A stretch of 64,000 nucleotides of DNA. Origin: Lepturacanthus savala (Eukaryota; Chordata; Actinopteri; Scombriformes; Trichiuridae). The position numbers and the translations under genes are program-made. The notes under the pieces are model-generated. The model saw nothing but the letters and a program-made list of their open reading frames with translations, was not told the DNA's origin and did not search any database. Positions 23,521 through 36,853 of this stretch are shown one piece after another (the stretch's first letter is position 1; each line of letters begins with the position of its first letter). The stretch spans positions 2,320,848-2,384,847 of the forward strand of contig CM060471.1 in NCBI GenBank assembly GCA_030544235.1, written 5' to 3'.

Positions 23521-26386
23521 TTTGAAACTTCATTCTCAATGGCGATATTTACTAAACTATTTGCATTATATTTATGTCAGAAAGATTAATGTAAGTCAAA
23601 ACATGTGGTAAACTCTTTCAAATGAATAATGTAGTGTGTAGATTTAATTTAGCTTTGCCACCCTCAGCTCTGCACACCCACACTTACTGCCTGTGGTTGC
23701 ACTGAGAAAACATTATCTGGCCACAGTGAAGCAGTCCAACTGACAGCTGCAATCACCATCCATCATGATGTGGATCAATTCAAGCAGATAATAAAAAAAT
23801 AAAAAGCCTTTAAACATGAATATATGGAATCAGAAAGGATATTGGAAGACCAATGTTTTATATTTACACTCGGATTCAAAGCTGCTGTCACCAAAGACAC
23901 CTCAGACGAGGTTTGATAGCTTTGCGAAGGCAGCTGCAAAGTCACTGTATCACTCTCCTTTGATTGGCTTCGTTTACATAACGTAGGGCTGCGGGGGAGC
24001 AGGAGCAGAGAGGGGCATTTATATGCTCCAAACATCTAATTCTGATCACGAGGAGAACCCCGGGCCGTTAAATTATACATCAGCCTTGTTAGTATCAGAC
24101 CTGTTGATGTTCTGGGTAGTCTGCAGAGATGTTAAAAAGGCTGGAGATAACACACAGAGCAGAGATGCATGACTCATACACAGTCGGATGAGGCTGTGGA
24201 GAGAGCACACGTCATCTTCAGCCTGCATGTGATTTACCTGGCTTCAACATTCATCCAGTGAGAAATACTATTGTGTCCTTGAATATGAAATAATCTAAAG
24301 TTTTTTTCAGGCTTTCCGATTTGTTTTTTTTTCTAAAACAATGATAAACGTGACAGATCTAGATGGTTTATTTGTACAAAACAGCTAAGCAAGAATAACA
24401 AAAGACCTTTTCCTACCTTTTACATTTGCAAGAGTTTCATCATCATGCATATTTTAAAGGGGCAGGGGCTTCTCACACATTACCTGCATCTGAAACATTA
24501 GTACTGCCTAATAACTAGGCTAGTAGTTAGCAGTGTTTTATTTTGTTTGATTTTTTTAACTTTGGTCATTTTTTTTTTTTTGTTTTCAGACAGCCAAAGT
24601 AATAGTGTATGAGCTTTCTGTTTGCACACATAACAAGCCTGATTAAACTTAAATTTAAAAAAAATAGTGTGGTATTTTTCAAATTTTGTTATTTAATTTC
24701 ATTATAATACATAAACCTAAGGTTTTATAACCTCACTTGAGATCCTGTCCTTTCAGTTTTTGTAATCCCGTGAATGATCTTGTTTTGTGGCTGCTGCAAA
24801 CAGGATCTTCAGAATAAAATGATGCCTGGCAGTCAAATAAAGCAGTTGTACAAGCTGTGGCTAATTCAGCTTATGAATAATATTCATGTCTTACTATGAT
24901 ACAATATAAATATAATGTAAGCACATTGTCAATATAAAATAATCCAGGCACTAATAGAAAAGATTTCTCCCACTCATTTCAAATATTAATTTGTATTAAT
25001 AACATAACGTTCTTATTAACATAACTTAATTATTCCTATACCAACTGTAAATTCTTCTCTAAAAAGGAACAGATGACATAATTTGCTTTTGGGAGGATTT
25101 TTTTTCCAACAATAAAATAGTTTTATTATCAATTATGTCTAATCAAACAATTACAATCAGCTAATTAACACCTTAAATGCAAATATTAACAAGTGCTTAA
25201 TTAACTTCCATGACAGATTTTTTTTTAAATATTTGGGCAGAATGTAATGCTTAATGCATTGATTTTTAATGTGTAAATCTAGCAGTGGACAATATAGGGA
25301 GACCATAAAGTGTTAGGTTTCATATTAGTGGATTGGATAACGATGATTATTGATCATTTTTAACAATGACCAGGGAAAAAAAACTGCATGTGACTACTTC
25401 AAATATAATGTTTTTTTTGTTTTTGTTTTTTTTACACAAATTCATTCTTATTTCTCCAATCTATATGCAAATAAACACATAACAGCATTTACAATTTGGG
25501 CTTGAGTGTTTTTCTTTTTTTTTCCATTTACTGTAACATAACATAACATGAAGTTGCTGTCTGTCTCTCTGTTCCGCATGTGTGTGTGTGTGTGTGTGTG
25601 TGTCTGCCAAAACACAGAGCTCAGAGGAGTGAAATTAGCACAGTTCATCTCAGTGTGAGTATTGAGTAATTTATGGTACATGCAGGGATTGGAGCAGAGT
25701 AGACTAACTACACTAGTATTTCTCACCATTATTGATTGTGATATCAAGCAAGTTGGACCCAGCTGTTGAGGGACAGTACACAGATCAGGACTCAGTGATG
25801 CAGCAGAAGTAAAGTAGACAGACCTTCAGTGTGGCCAAGGCCTACACAATGCTAATTGAATGTGGTCACAAGTGGCCCAGACGTTCTCTGAATGTAGTTT
25901 GAGTGATCCAATGTGGGTACTATACTGAAATATCAATACTCATAATACCAGATATGTATGTTCTTGAATTGATTCTCATAATAAATAATAATGTTGTAAT
26001 AATATGGACTAAATATATAGTTCATCATTAACAGAAACACAGTGGAAAGTAGCTATACTAATGGGATCTTGCCTAAATGATACCCATGTGGTAGGAGCTA
26101 CTTGTTCTCCCACCTGTCATACTGCTATGTGTGATACCTTAAAGGTATAAGTGTTCCTGTGTGCTGCAGTCACACCAGTCATGTGTGGAGCTTATACCTA
26201 GACTTTTTGTACAAAGTATGGGACCAGTTTTGTTGATAACAGCCACCCTAGTGGTGACTGCAGAGTTTACAATCTTATACTCAGCAGCTTAAATGTCCAC
26301 AGTACAGCTGAATGCAATCCAGATTGCTACTTCTTATTTGAATTCAAAACAAACTTACACTAAACTACTTCCAATAGTGCCACTTG

Positions 26387-26388
<2 letters not shown>
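23521..26388. other. Non-coding stretch, no gene recognised
   Basis: A (TG)n run lies at 25576-25602, with several T runs. The better-composed stretch near 23860-24230 might be conserved non-coding DNA, but that cannot be judged from one genome. Confidence 0.45.

Positions 26389-26463
<75 letters not shown>
26389..26463. repeat. (TA)n microsatellite plus poly-T
   Basis: About 60 bp of TA dinucleotides (26389-26448) followed by a 15-bp T run. The TA part can fold on itself. Confidence 0.95.
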
Positions 26464-27423
26464 GTTTCATCTAGAGATAAACAGTGATGCATGTTGGGTA
26501 ATACCACATAAGCCATGACGACGTGATACAACACTGCAAAATCTGAACGTCTAGACTCAAGCTGAGCCAGCTGTCTCACCGTTTATAAAAGCAGAATGGA
26601 ACTGACAGTTTTATCATATGTGGTTCTAGTCCAGTTTAGATAGTGCTTAATTGAATTCAGGCATTTTCAACAGTAGTTGGTATTTATTTTAATAGTAATA
26701 AAAAAATACAGAAACTTTTCATTTCACTTTACATTTCAAGATTTTCTTTTTTTAAACAGTATTTGTATTCATATGTTTTATATAATAGTAACAAGAAAAA
26801 GGCAGAGGCAAACACTGAACAGGGTCCTCATTAAGGGTGCTGGTTTCCTCCAGAAACACACATGCTGCTTATATGTATGTTAAGGATGAAAATAAATTGT
26901 CTTCCCCAGAAGATATGTCTCTTTTATGCTTCAAATTTATTGTAGCTCAGCTATGTGTGTATGTGTGTGTGTGTGTATGCTTCATAACTAGTACCTAGTG
27001 TGCACTACAACCCTTCAAAGTACCATTCTCATTTTGAATCAGGTTGGCAGACCCTCCCTCACTTCTAGCAGCATGATGGACTGTTTTTTTTAATTACTCT
27101 CCTTCCACCAAAAGAGGGAGACAAACGTCCTGCAATGCATCTTTAATTTGATTATATATACAGTATATATATATACTACCATTATATAATTATACAAAAA
27201 AGGCCTTTTTCAGGGAACACAAATTGGGTTAACAATTTGAAGCTCTTCTGCAGCACTGAAGGTTAAATCAGTCTTGTAATCTGGTGCTACTAATTCCTAC
27301 AGGTGTTTAAACATTTTTTGTTAACTTACAAGCCCATCTGTCTACATAAAAGCTGTGCCGGAACGCACCATGAGCATCAGGTGAACAGCATTGTGCTGCA
27401 GAAAGTAATGTGTTGCTACAAAA
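26464..27423. other. Non-coding stretch flanking a Tc1 relic
   Basis: A short (TG) run (26952-26976) and a (TA) tract (27152-27175) are present. The last roughly 120 bases before 27424 are probably the 5' non-coding part of the Tc1 element, but the terminal repeat was not recognised. Confidence 0.45.
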
Positions 27424-28107
27424 ATGGCAAGAAAAGGGCAATTAACGATTGAAGAGGGACAGATCACAACAAACCATATAGGTCTTTCTTACAGCATTAT
27501 TGCAAAAAATGTCAAAAAGTGTCAGAAAGTACAATTTCTTTCACCATCAAAAGGCACTGGGGGGAACTCTGACAGGAAGTGGTGGACTCAAAGCCACAGC
27601 TGAATCAGAGAACAAGTCTCAGTTTCAACTGTGAAAAGATTCAACAAAAAGAGTTGCAGCAAGAAAGCCATTACTAAGATGCCACAATTAGACACAGAGG
27701 CTCTAGAGGGGAAGGACGAGAAACACTGCCATTGAACTACTGAAGACAGGAAGAAGGTGTTCAGGACTCATGCATCAAAATTACAAATTTTTGATTTGAC
27801 ATGTAGGATGTTGAGTAGGCAAGCGGATGGTTCCACAGTGTGTGACATCAACCGTCAAACATGGAGGAGGAATTCAGAGGTTCATCCTACAGCAAGATAA
27901 TGACCCAAAACACAAGTTCAAGCTATGACAAAAATACCTCAGGAAAAAAAACAGGATGATAAACTTCAAAACACCAGTGTCCAGCACAGACTTCAACCAA
28001 CACATTTATGGGAACAGACATGGGGAGAACTTTCTGAAGATTTCTATTGTAGAAACAATGTGTGTTCAGCAGTTCAATCTGCCAAAGATAACTATTTTGA
28101 TGAGTAA
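27424..28107 (+). pseudogene. Tc1-like transposase relic
   Basis: The frame opens with ATG at 27424. The first 60 or so codons (MARKGQLTIEEGQ, then GLSYSIIAKNV, then GGNSDRKWW) follow the paired-type DNA-binding head of Tc1 transposases, ending in a TGA. After that only fragments survive in other frames: VSVSTVKR (about 27620), CVTSTVKHGGG (about 27840-27872), LQQDNDPKH (about 27890-27915, holding the second catalytic Asp), and the C-terminal WGELSEDF...VCSAVQSAKDNYFDE, stopping at 28107. The first catalytic Asp region and the NSPDLNPIE block are lost. It cannot encode an active enzyme. Confidence 0.75.
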
Positions 28108-31039
28108 AATCTTTAGAATACATTTTGGTCTATATATCTATTTTTTTTTATTCAAATTGCTTATTTGTTCTTATTTGTTGTTTTCATTTCAGAGTATGAC
28201 ACAATAAATAAATAGTTTTATAGGATTCCACACTTGAACAACTGAGTTTTTGAAGTTGATCAACACACGGTAAACTTACACACTGATTTCAGGATCAGCT
28301 GTTGGGTTAAATGTGTCATAGGCAACCCCGTCAGCAAACTAGCTCCATGTATCTCAAGAGTGAGCTAATGAAAATGTGGAGTGTTCAAGGGCTTAATCAC
28401 AGAAATCAAAGTCATTCCACACAATTGATTTAAAGATGTTCTCTGCAAGGTGGAGGTAGCATAGCTCACTGCTGGCTGGGACACCTGTTTGTCTTTAAAG
28501 GTGTTTCCTGATGCAGCTTTAAGGTCAGATCCCTCCCCATAGGTAGCTTAACATGTGTGTGTGTGTTGTTTTTTCTTCCATCCCTGTTTCCTGCCCATTA
28601 GTTATCACTGTAAAGGTCAGAGCAGGTGTGTGTGCTTTATGGATATTCAATAGAGAAAGAAACCATTCACACACACACACACACATAGATAGGAAGTATG
28701 TGTTCTAAAGCTAAATGTCACATCTGTCATTGGTGATGGGGATGAAAAGGCTTAATTATCCTTCCTAAACACACACTGTGATCTATCTGTTTCCTTTTAC
28801 TCGTCTACTGTCTGTCTGCTGTTATTCCTTCTCTCTCTCTCACCTCTGTCTCTAATTCCACTATTCTTCCTCTGTCTCTTCAGGATGTGTGTGTAGGTAA
28901 TTAAAATGTCCTTTCCAGCAGTCAAGTGATAAATGAACTGAGTGTCAGAGAAACACCTCCCACTACATCACACATTTTTAATTTTTTTTCCTTCTGCCTT
29001 TTCGCATTTTATCTCAGAGTCACGGTTCAGGGAATCTGCTTCATTAGTGTCCTTGGCTGCTCTATATTATCAAGCAGATGCGTAACTGCAAACCCAAGAG
29101 CACAGAACACACATCAAGGCATTTCCCTGGTCTCTGGAGGATAGCGGAAAAGAAGTTGAGTCTAAGCAACTGAATCAGATGTGCTGCTTTCAATTAGATA
29201 TTTCCAAGTCCAGGATTTTCTCTGTGGGAGAGAAAGCATCCCCAACTTGACTGAATTACTGGGAAACAGTGTTTTCAAGTGGTCTTTCATCAGGCTCTTC
29301 ACTGAGACATAACGGTTTCAAGGAGATCACAGGATCTCTCTCTGAGGACATGTCAAAGTTTTCGAATATGGGAAATCAAATAGAATAGAAATTATTCTTT
29401 TAAATGGAAAAAGGAAGCATCGGCGTGTCAGTATGTCGAGGGTTGACATTAGCTGTGTGTCCGGATAAAATGGGCAACAGGAAGCAGTGTGGTCAGAAGT
29501 TTCCATGTGGCTGTATATTCATAGAATAGAAGAAGTAGTGGTTGTGAACCAGAAACATAACCAATCGTCTGTGATCATCTATGATAGAAAAATGAGTTTC
29601 CAGCATTTAGTTTCAATTGGGCAAGTTGAAATAATTGAAAACAAATTAAGTAAGAAACGTAAAGCACATTTAAGTTTAAATAATTACAAATTCAGGATCG
29701 CGCCCCTCAGCATCTGATACTGATGTATGAGACTTTGATCATCTGTCAGAGTCTTGTCTGTTTTTTTTTTCTCTTGTTTGGGTTGATTTTTCTCTGTCTA
29801 GTTCTTGTATTATTTTTAAATACTTTCTCCTCATTTTGGGTGTCCCCTTTTACTTCCTTGATTGTTTGATGTGTTTCGTCTGTGTTGTTCCACACACATT
29901 CGCTGTCATCATTTAGTTCTTAGTGTACATAAGCCCAGTTTTTTCCAGTCTTTGTCCAATAGTCTATCAGTGCATTTACATGCACAGTTAAGTTGACCTA
30001 TAGTTATAACCCAATTAGTCTATCTACTAGTCTATCTACCCAGTCTACGTGTGGGTGGCAAATCGATTTATTAATGAAGTCACGTTGCCTCCGCTATGAT
30101 AATACGTATGATATACTCTCTTTAGCTTGTGCTGTTAGCGGCTGACCTTTTTGACAACAAATGTTGAAAGACATTTAGCAAGTTAGTACCCAGAGATAAA
30201 CTGGCATGATGGACAATCTTGCAAAAAGGTGCAACACATATTTCCTGTTCACTCTACATATTAAGTTACTGGCTACTTCTGGTTGGATTACTCTGTTAAC
30301 ATTTAACATACTGTTCGGTTTTCTGGTCGGAGCTTGGCGTGGACCTTTAGTGTATGAGCAGATCACTTCGTCCAGCTCCAGTCTGAGTCTGACTAAACAT
30401 GCTGAGTGTTTTGAGTGTGTTTTCCTGTCTGTCCTTTACACCAGTCGATATTAAAATATATCTTCAGTCGATCCCGTCTCCTTGCAGTTGGGTTCATTTC
30501 TTCGACTACACACGTGAAAGAGATGCAATGTCAAAATGTTACAAATCATTTGACAATGCTGTGGTTAAGATTTGGTAAGGTTTAGTGAAAGATCATTGTT
30601 TTGGCTAAATTGACCCATAAAATGACTGACGAGATGGTTAAAATGTCAGAATTTCTTGTCTATTTGGGCAGCTGTTGTTGTTTCTGCATCCAAGTTATGT
30701 AGCCATCCACCCAAAGAGGATCAGTTTCATGCTGCTGGTTCACAGGTGGATCCTGAATTTTCACCTTACCTTACAGAGGTCTCCCACTGGGAAAGATGAT
30801 GAAACACTTTGAAAAGTGAATTCTCAGTCAGACCAGATATGCATCTGGTAATTAATATGTACAGCCCCATAGGCTTCTCTTGTATTAATCCACACCCTGT
30901 TGGGGGCCACTAATTAATATTTGCTGGCATGATCATTTGGAGACACAATCGGCCACTTGCTATGTTTTCAGGAACATTAAACCAAAAACAGTAAGGACTT
31001 TGTTAGATATCTGAGACATCATTCAGACATGTGGAGATC
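28108..31039. other. Non-coding stretch, no gene recognised
   Basis: The first 100 bases are Tc1 3' non-coding sequence. A segment near 29969-30030 (cagtgcatttacatgcacagttaagttgacctat) has the look of a MITE end, but no partner end was found. An open frame at 30206-30454 has hydrophobic stretches but no recognisable motif. Confidence 0.4.
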
Positions 31040-31600
31040 TATTTATACTGTGAAGAAACTTTTGGGCAGTGGCGATATGATTGGAAAGTGAGGACATATA
31101 TGGGAAATTAAAGACATATTTGTACAGTTAACACATTATATATTGTATACATTGATACATAATGGAAGGTTTATGGGGAACGGAGAAGGACATTTTGGGA
31201 AAATTGAGGACATTTTTGCATAATAAACATACTGTATATTTGAAAATCAAAGACATTAGCAATTAAGGACATATCTTTGGAAAAGAGTATTATTTGGACA
31301 ATGAGCAAAGGTAGGGACACTTTTGGCAATAAGGGTTTTATTGGATATTTGGGACATCATTTATAGTTGTTTAAGGTTTTTAGCAGGAGAGGACTTTTTT
31401 TGAAAAAAGAATGTCTTTGGAGAGTATATAATTGTAAAATGACTTGGAAGATGAGGATATCATTTGGACAAAGAGCACACACATTTTAGGGAATTTTTTT
31501 GGAAAAGAAAGTCATTATGGAAAGTGGTAAAAAAAGACATTTATATCAAGTGAGGACATTTTTGACAGTAAGGATTGTTTTTTAAATGATCCGTACCCAC
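31040..31600 (+). repeat. Degenerate minisatellite, GAGGACATTTTTGG-like unit
   Basis: Variants of a unit close to (g)gaaagtgaggacattttt recur about every 25-60 bp. Examples are aaagtgaggacatatatggg (31085), aaggacattttggg (31188), gaggacatttttgc (31211), aaggacatatctttgg (31264), gaggatatcatttgg (31452) and gtgaggacatttttgac (31549). The array is old and heavily diverged. It crosses no gene. Confidence 0.55.
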
Positions 31601-32929
31601 TTAAACTAATGCTTAAAGAAACAGTGAAAAGTGAGTTGAAACTGAGGTGTGTTTGATTTAAAATGACACTTGAAAGCTGAAAGAATATTTTTCCTTTTTT
31701 ATACAACTCAATTTTTTCAGTTTTTTGTCTGCAGTTTGTGTGCTTGTTTTAAAGTCTGCCTTAAGGTGAACAATCAAAGTGAACATTTTTCAAAGAAATG
31801 TTCATCAAAGAAAACAAAACTCTGCACCATATAGTTCACTTTTAATCTCCTTCTTCTCAGTCCTATCAACTGTAAACTGCCCTCTGGTTACCCCTCTCAA
31901 AAGGTACTGCTTAAGAATCCCCTGCAACATAAAACATATGAGGGGAGAAATGCAGACGTGTTGAAGCTACTTCTCCCCCTCAATTATTACTGCAAGTGAT
32001 GCATTCAAGTGATGTTCCTGATCAAGAAAATGGAAACGGTGGCCAAGAAGCATGAAAATATAGCTGAAGGTGCAGCTGAGTCAAGAGTTTAAACATTTAC
32101 TGGAAAGCTTTATTCAGGGTGACTTATAATAAGTGCAACAGAAGCAAGATGTCACTTTCTATTAACCTTCTGATCACAATAAGCCAAATCTTGAAAGAGC
32201 AGCTCTGGTGCTGCCATGTTTACAGAGGCCTTCTTTAATTTTTGTCTTTTTAAGAGCTCATGAAGTTAATTTGCTAAAATATTTAGAAAATAATGTACAT
32301 TGTGTTGTTTGGAACACAAGACATAGAGATATATAAAAGTACAAGAACAATATGGAAAACCTGTTTTTTGTTTTAATGGTCAAAAGACAGGATGGTGTAG
32401 AGCAGCCTGAACTAATAACTGAGAATTATTGTTATGATGCGACCAAAATCAGCAAACTATCAGGAAATAGTAACTTTAACCCAAGCCGGGATCTTTCCTT
32501 GACTATAAACAGACCCTTTACCTAAACTCAACCTAGGTAGCAAACTCAGAATTACATCAATAATAAAGAGTTCTGTTTGACATTAAATAGTGAAATAATC
32601 GCTAAAAATGATAAAATTATATAAAATCACTTGCCTAACTCATAAGTGTGATGTGATTTAAGATGTATATTCAACCCAGACCCTTCTGTCTGCTGCAGAC
32701 ACATAGTAAGGGGGGAAGTTGCAGGTGTAAGTGTCACTCCAGAGGGTGGAGGCAGGTCTCATGCAGCAGACAGGGTATGATAATAAGATCAAATTGCCTT
32801 TGAATCCTAGGGGGTCACGGTCTTGAGGTATAAATAGGTCTGTTTAAGTGCCCTCATGGTCTTTCTCCATCTAAAATGCCTGGATGTAGAACTGACCTTT
32901 TTTGCAAAGAATAAACTCATGTTTCTAGG
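31601..32929. other. Non-coding stretch, no gene recognised
   Basis: No structure or supported exon was found. Confidence 0.45.
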
Positions 32930-33745
32930 GTCATTTTTGTTGGTATTGTTTTGGTAAATTGCCTGGGATAATAACACAATACACCACCATTCAAAAGTTT
33001 AGGGTCACTTAGAATGCTCCTTATTTTTGAAAGAAAAACTTTTTTAATGAAGATAACTTTAAACTAATCAAAATTACACTATACATTGCTAATCTGTTAA
33101 AGTACTATTCTAGTTGCAAATGAATATTTTTTGGTGCAATATCAACATAGGTGTATAGAGGCCCATTTACAGTAACTGTCACTCCAGTGTTAAAATGGTA
33201 CAATGTGTTCAATGCATCAGAATCCTAATGTAATAAAATTAAATTTTAACAATGCATTTTTTGTATGAGCGGTTTCAGGTAAAATGGGCCATCTTATCAG
33301 GTAAAATGGGCCTATCAAATGACAAAGTCAAAATCCAAATGAATTCATTATCAGTTGTAATGTTAAAAGACACTTTCTTAGAACCACATACATTTTTAAA
33401 TGCATTAAACAAACTCATATTGCTGCTATTAAAACAAGGACAGATCAGTTATGTGTTGTACACACGCTAACACAACTATGTATATAAGCTAAGCTAGCAC
33501 TACACAAAAGCTAGCAGCCAGTCATATGTAACAAGCTAAGTTACACAAACAGTAAAAGTAGTGACTACTTTGAGTTGAACTAATTTCACATGAAAATCAA
33601 CATAGTGTCAATGTTTTAGTTGAACCAAATGTCATACATTTTTGTTTGTTAGCTGAAACTATGAGGCTGATTTTTTTAGCTGGTTAAGGTAAATTCTGTT
33701 AGCAGAACTATGTGATTTCTCTGTAACCGGGACAGTTTGATAGTG
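32930..33745 (+). repeat. Unnamed inverted-repeat family, copy B (interrupted)
   Basis: It starts with the family's left block (ttttggtaaattgcctgggataataacacaata). This is cut by a Tc1-type insertion and resumes with ggtttcaggtaaaatgggcc (about 33272). From there it matches copy C closely: gacagatcagttatgtgttgtacacac, ataagctaagctagcactacacaaaagctagc, ttgagttgaactaatttcacatg. A second ggtaaaatgggcc occurs at 33299-33311. No coding capacity is seen. Confidence 0.6.
32982..33205. mobile_element. Tc1-type MITE nested in copy B
   Basis: The insertion follows TA (32980-32981) and begins caccaccattcaaaagtttagggtcacttag, a terminal repeat common in fish Tc1 elements. The interior continues as that family does (ggtgcaatatcaacataggtgtatagaggccca...gtcactccagtgtt) with most of the element deleted. 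The right end is not preserved clearly. Confidence 0.6.
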
Positions 33746-35149
33746 TCTGGTGTGGGGATCTGGGGATCCCTTAAACTCCCTTAAACCTTATTTCCTTTTG
33801 AGTCGACTTCTTGCAACATTGAAACATTGAAAAAGATTTAGGATATAATCCTTAAGTTTATATTAAAACCAATTCCATTTGGTTTGACAGCAGGGCAGGT
33901 GTGCAGCATTATGACTAGGAAAATCTGCTTTGACCGTCACACTCAAACGATTTCCCACCTGGTTCATTAGGCGATCAAACTCTTAAATTCTTAACTATAC
34001 CTGAGAGAAGGCAGACAACATGTTGGGCCTGAACCAATCACGGCTCGTCTACTTCGATGAGGTGATCGCTAAAGGTGCCAGAGAGCAACTTCTCTGTTCC
34101 CCCTGGCCATACATGTCAGTCTTCACATTCATTACTTAGGTAGAAGTATAGATACTGGGGTTTTAAAAATGCTTCTGCAGAAGGTTGAAGTATCAAATCA
34201 AGCTTTTTACTGAAGTAAAATTGTGAAAGTACTGGTTTCCTTAATATAAAAGTAGAATTAATGAAAATCAGTTGCCTGTCAGACAAAAGAAAAAGCTGTG
34301 ATCACTTTTTAACAGAGATATTGCAGTTTATGTTTTGTATTGTCCCTTCAAAGGTATTTGAACAGGTAATAGTGAGTAAATGTCTATTAAATATAACATG
34401 CATATGTAATATATTGAGCTGTCCCAGTTGCCTTTAACAATGACACATTTTCTATACTGTCAGAAGCATCTGTACATTCTCAATTTCTATTTCTGCTTCA
34501 TTCCCTTTTCACCCCTTTGACAGGAAAGAAAAAGTATTTAAAAAAAAAAAGAATTCAGAAAAAGTAGATCAGGGATCACCACACTGATAATCCATCATAG
34601 GTGAACACTTATTCTTATAATTTAATAATATAAATATAAAATAGAAGCTCCAACCCTATGATACCATTTAAATGCAAAACATGTCACAGCAAGCACAGAA
34701 ACTCTGTTGGCGGCTCTGGTTCTGGTTTGAGTACAAATAAACAGCCGAGACCTGTAAAACTGACTGGCTTCATCAGGAATAACCTGTGTAAGCCAACATC
34801 AGAAACACTATCAGTGGTTGAAGATAAAGGTTTAAAATGTGCTACAGATAGCGACTAAAAATGTTGCTTTTGGGGAAAATACGTTTATGCAATTAATTGT
34901 AAATTAATTGCAAAACCTGTAATTAATTAGATTATAATGTATGTTTTTCAAGTCCCACCTCAAGTATAACTGCCTGCAAATCAATATTATCTAAGGCTTT
35001 ATAATCTTAATTGGAATCAACCCAAAAGTATTTCTCTAGCCCACTAATTTAATTTAATTCAACCCCTGGGCCTCATGTTTGACATGAATGCTCTAAAAAT
35101 CTAAATTTGATTATGTGATATTCATTCATTTCTTAATGTTGTAATGCAA
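33746..35149. other. Non-coding stretch, no gene recognised
   Basis: No supported exon or bounded repeat. Near 34023-34110 a GC-richer patch (gttgggcctgaaccaatcacggctcg) has no open frame of interest. Confidence 0.45.
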
Positions 35150-36240
35150 AACAAAATTAACAATTTTTAACAATTAAAAATATCTTGTTTTTCGTACTAT
35201 TAGCCCAAAACTGAGTAGACTTATTTTGAAAAATCCTATTCCATTGGGAGATACTGTACTGTACTGATTGTACTGATTTCAAGTTTCTTTTCTTAAATTT
35301 GGTCAAATCAGTCTTGATTTCTTAAAATAGTCAGGCCAGGACTCAAATCAGTACTCAGACACAGATTGTAGTCAATGTTTTTATTCAGCAGCGCAGCAAA
35401 CCTCAGAGTGATAACCAAACCGGCTATGAAAACTACCTAGGCTATGCTGATGCTAGACTAGGGGTAAAAAAAAAAAGGGACAAATGAAAAATCACTTTGA
35501 TCGGAGGAAACACTGGACGCTATAAAACTTTACCTTTAACTTAAATCTCTCAAAAGTGAGGAAACAAACAGCTATGAAACACAGGCTTTATGAAATAACA
35601 CACTCAACAAAAAACTTACTCCAGAGGAGGAAACCAAAAGACTATTAACAAAAGGGCTAAGGCTAGAACTAAGTTACAAAAGTTCCAAAGAGAAATTCAC
35701 TCGGTAGAGGATCAAGGCTTACGAACAAACAGGAAGCTGTGGCTCAGAACTGTGAGGAGCTGGTGAATGGGTCATGGAGACAAAGACACTCTGGCCCAAG
35801 ACAAAGGGAACACAGACTATTTGAGCACATGATGGAGGGGAACAGGTGGGGACAATCAGGTAATCAGGGAGACAATCAGACAGGTAACACAAGAGGAAGG
35901 GCAAGTGACATGAAATGAGAGTTAGACTTTCAAAATAAAACAGGAACTGACAAGACAAAAATATTTTCACTTGTTAAGATTTCTTTTTTTTTTCTTTTCT
36001 TGTTTCCTTTTTTCAGTATATTTGAGGTTCATACATTTTACATTTGAACTTAAAATAATGCATGAATATTACATGACTGCACTCCAAAAACGAAAACATT
36101 GGGCTAATTTTCCTAAACAATATATTTTCCCCTGATAATATTTATTTTTTTTGCAGTGCACTCAAAAGGTTTCAAAAACAAGAAAACATTGGTGAAATCC
36201 TAGAAAACAATGGATATTAACAAAATGTGTTTTTTAGAAA
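35150..36240. repeat. CACTG-family MITE split by an LTR insertion
   Basis: The left part (35150-35332) carries tatcttgtttttcgtactatta, cctattccattgg and aatttggtcaaatcagtcttgatttcttaaaat. A related AT-rich right part resumes after 35959 (caaaaatattttcacttgttaagatttc). The family end ttttttgcagtg lies at about 36148-36158. A further piece follows to 36240. The middle is the LTR at 35333-35958. Confidence 0.45.
35333..35958 (-). mobile_element. Solo LTR, gypsy-like, antisense
   Basis: Read on the minus strand it starts TGTCAGTTCCTGTTTTATTTTG (from about 35956) and carries a pyrimidine-rich U3. Near the other end is an AATAAA signal (35381-35386 on the plus strand as tttatt), followed by about 45 bp to ..gagtcctggcctga. 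No gag or pol flanks it, so this is a solo LTR. The start sequence and general layout fit Ty3/gypsy LTRs of fish. Confidence 0.5.
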
Positions 36241-36615
36241 GGGAATTTAGTTCCTGTTCCACATTCCAATTTTCACTAAATTATAAAATGCTCTTGTTGT
36301 GCATGTAGGGGCTATAAATAGTTATTAGTAGTAATTAATCATCAAAGATGATTATTAATTATAAAAATATTAATTAAATTTAGTAATTAAAAGTTAATAA
36401 ATTAAAAACGGGGCACCACCGGATGAACCGGACTAATAACTATAATGACCAGTCTCATGAAATTATTACCTTATAATTAGCTTTATGTTAGAACATAAGT
36501 TAATAGAAGGTATAAAAAGGGAAGGTGTGAATCCGTACACTAGCCCAATCAACCAGCTCTTTGTGAAAATACATGGACAAAATACAAGGAGGCTTCTCTT
36601 TAAATACACAAAGAG

Positions 36616-36621
36616 TTTATT
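36616..36621 (-). terminator. Polyadenylation signal AATAAA
   Basis: TTTATT on the plus strand, so AATAAA on the minus strand, about 1.1 kb downstream of the antisense TATA box. A T/G-rich stretch (ttgtattttgtcc) follows within 40 bp, as expected for a cleavage site. Confidence 0.45.
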
Positions 36622-36853
36622 TACAAACAGTAAACACCTTACAATTAATACTGTTGTCAATATCCTCAACTATAACTAAATGAGTATGGTAACTACAAAG
36701 ACAGAATAAGCTAAGTATAACAGAGACAAACTAAGTAAACAGTGTAAATAGACAAAACCAAGCCAACAGCAGGGGAGTTGTGTGTGTGGGCGTGTGTGAG
36801 TGGGCGTGTGTGAGTGGGCGTGTGTGAGTGAGTGCGCGTGCGTGTGAGGTCGC

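Noticed and set aside
30206..30454. 82-aa frame with hydrophobic segments
   Set aside because: No homology that I recognise, no splice context, and a location in repeat-like sequence.
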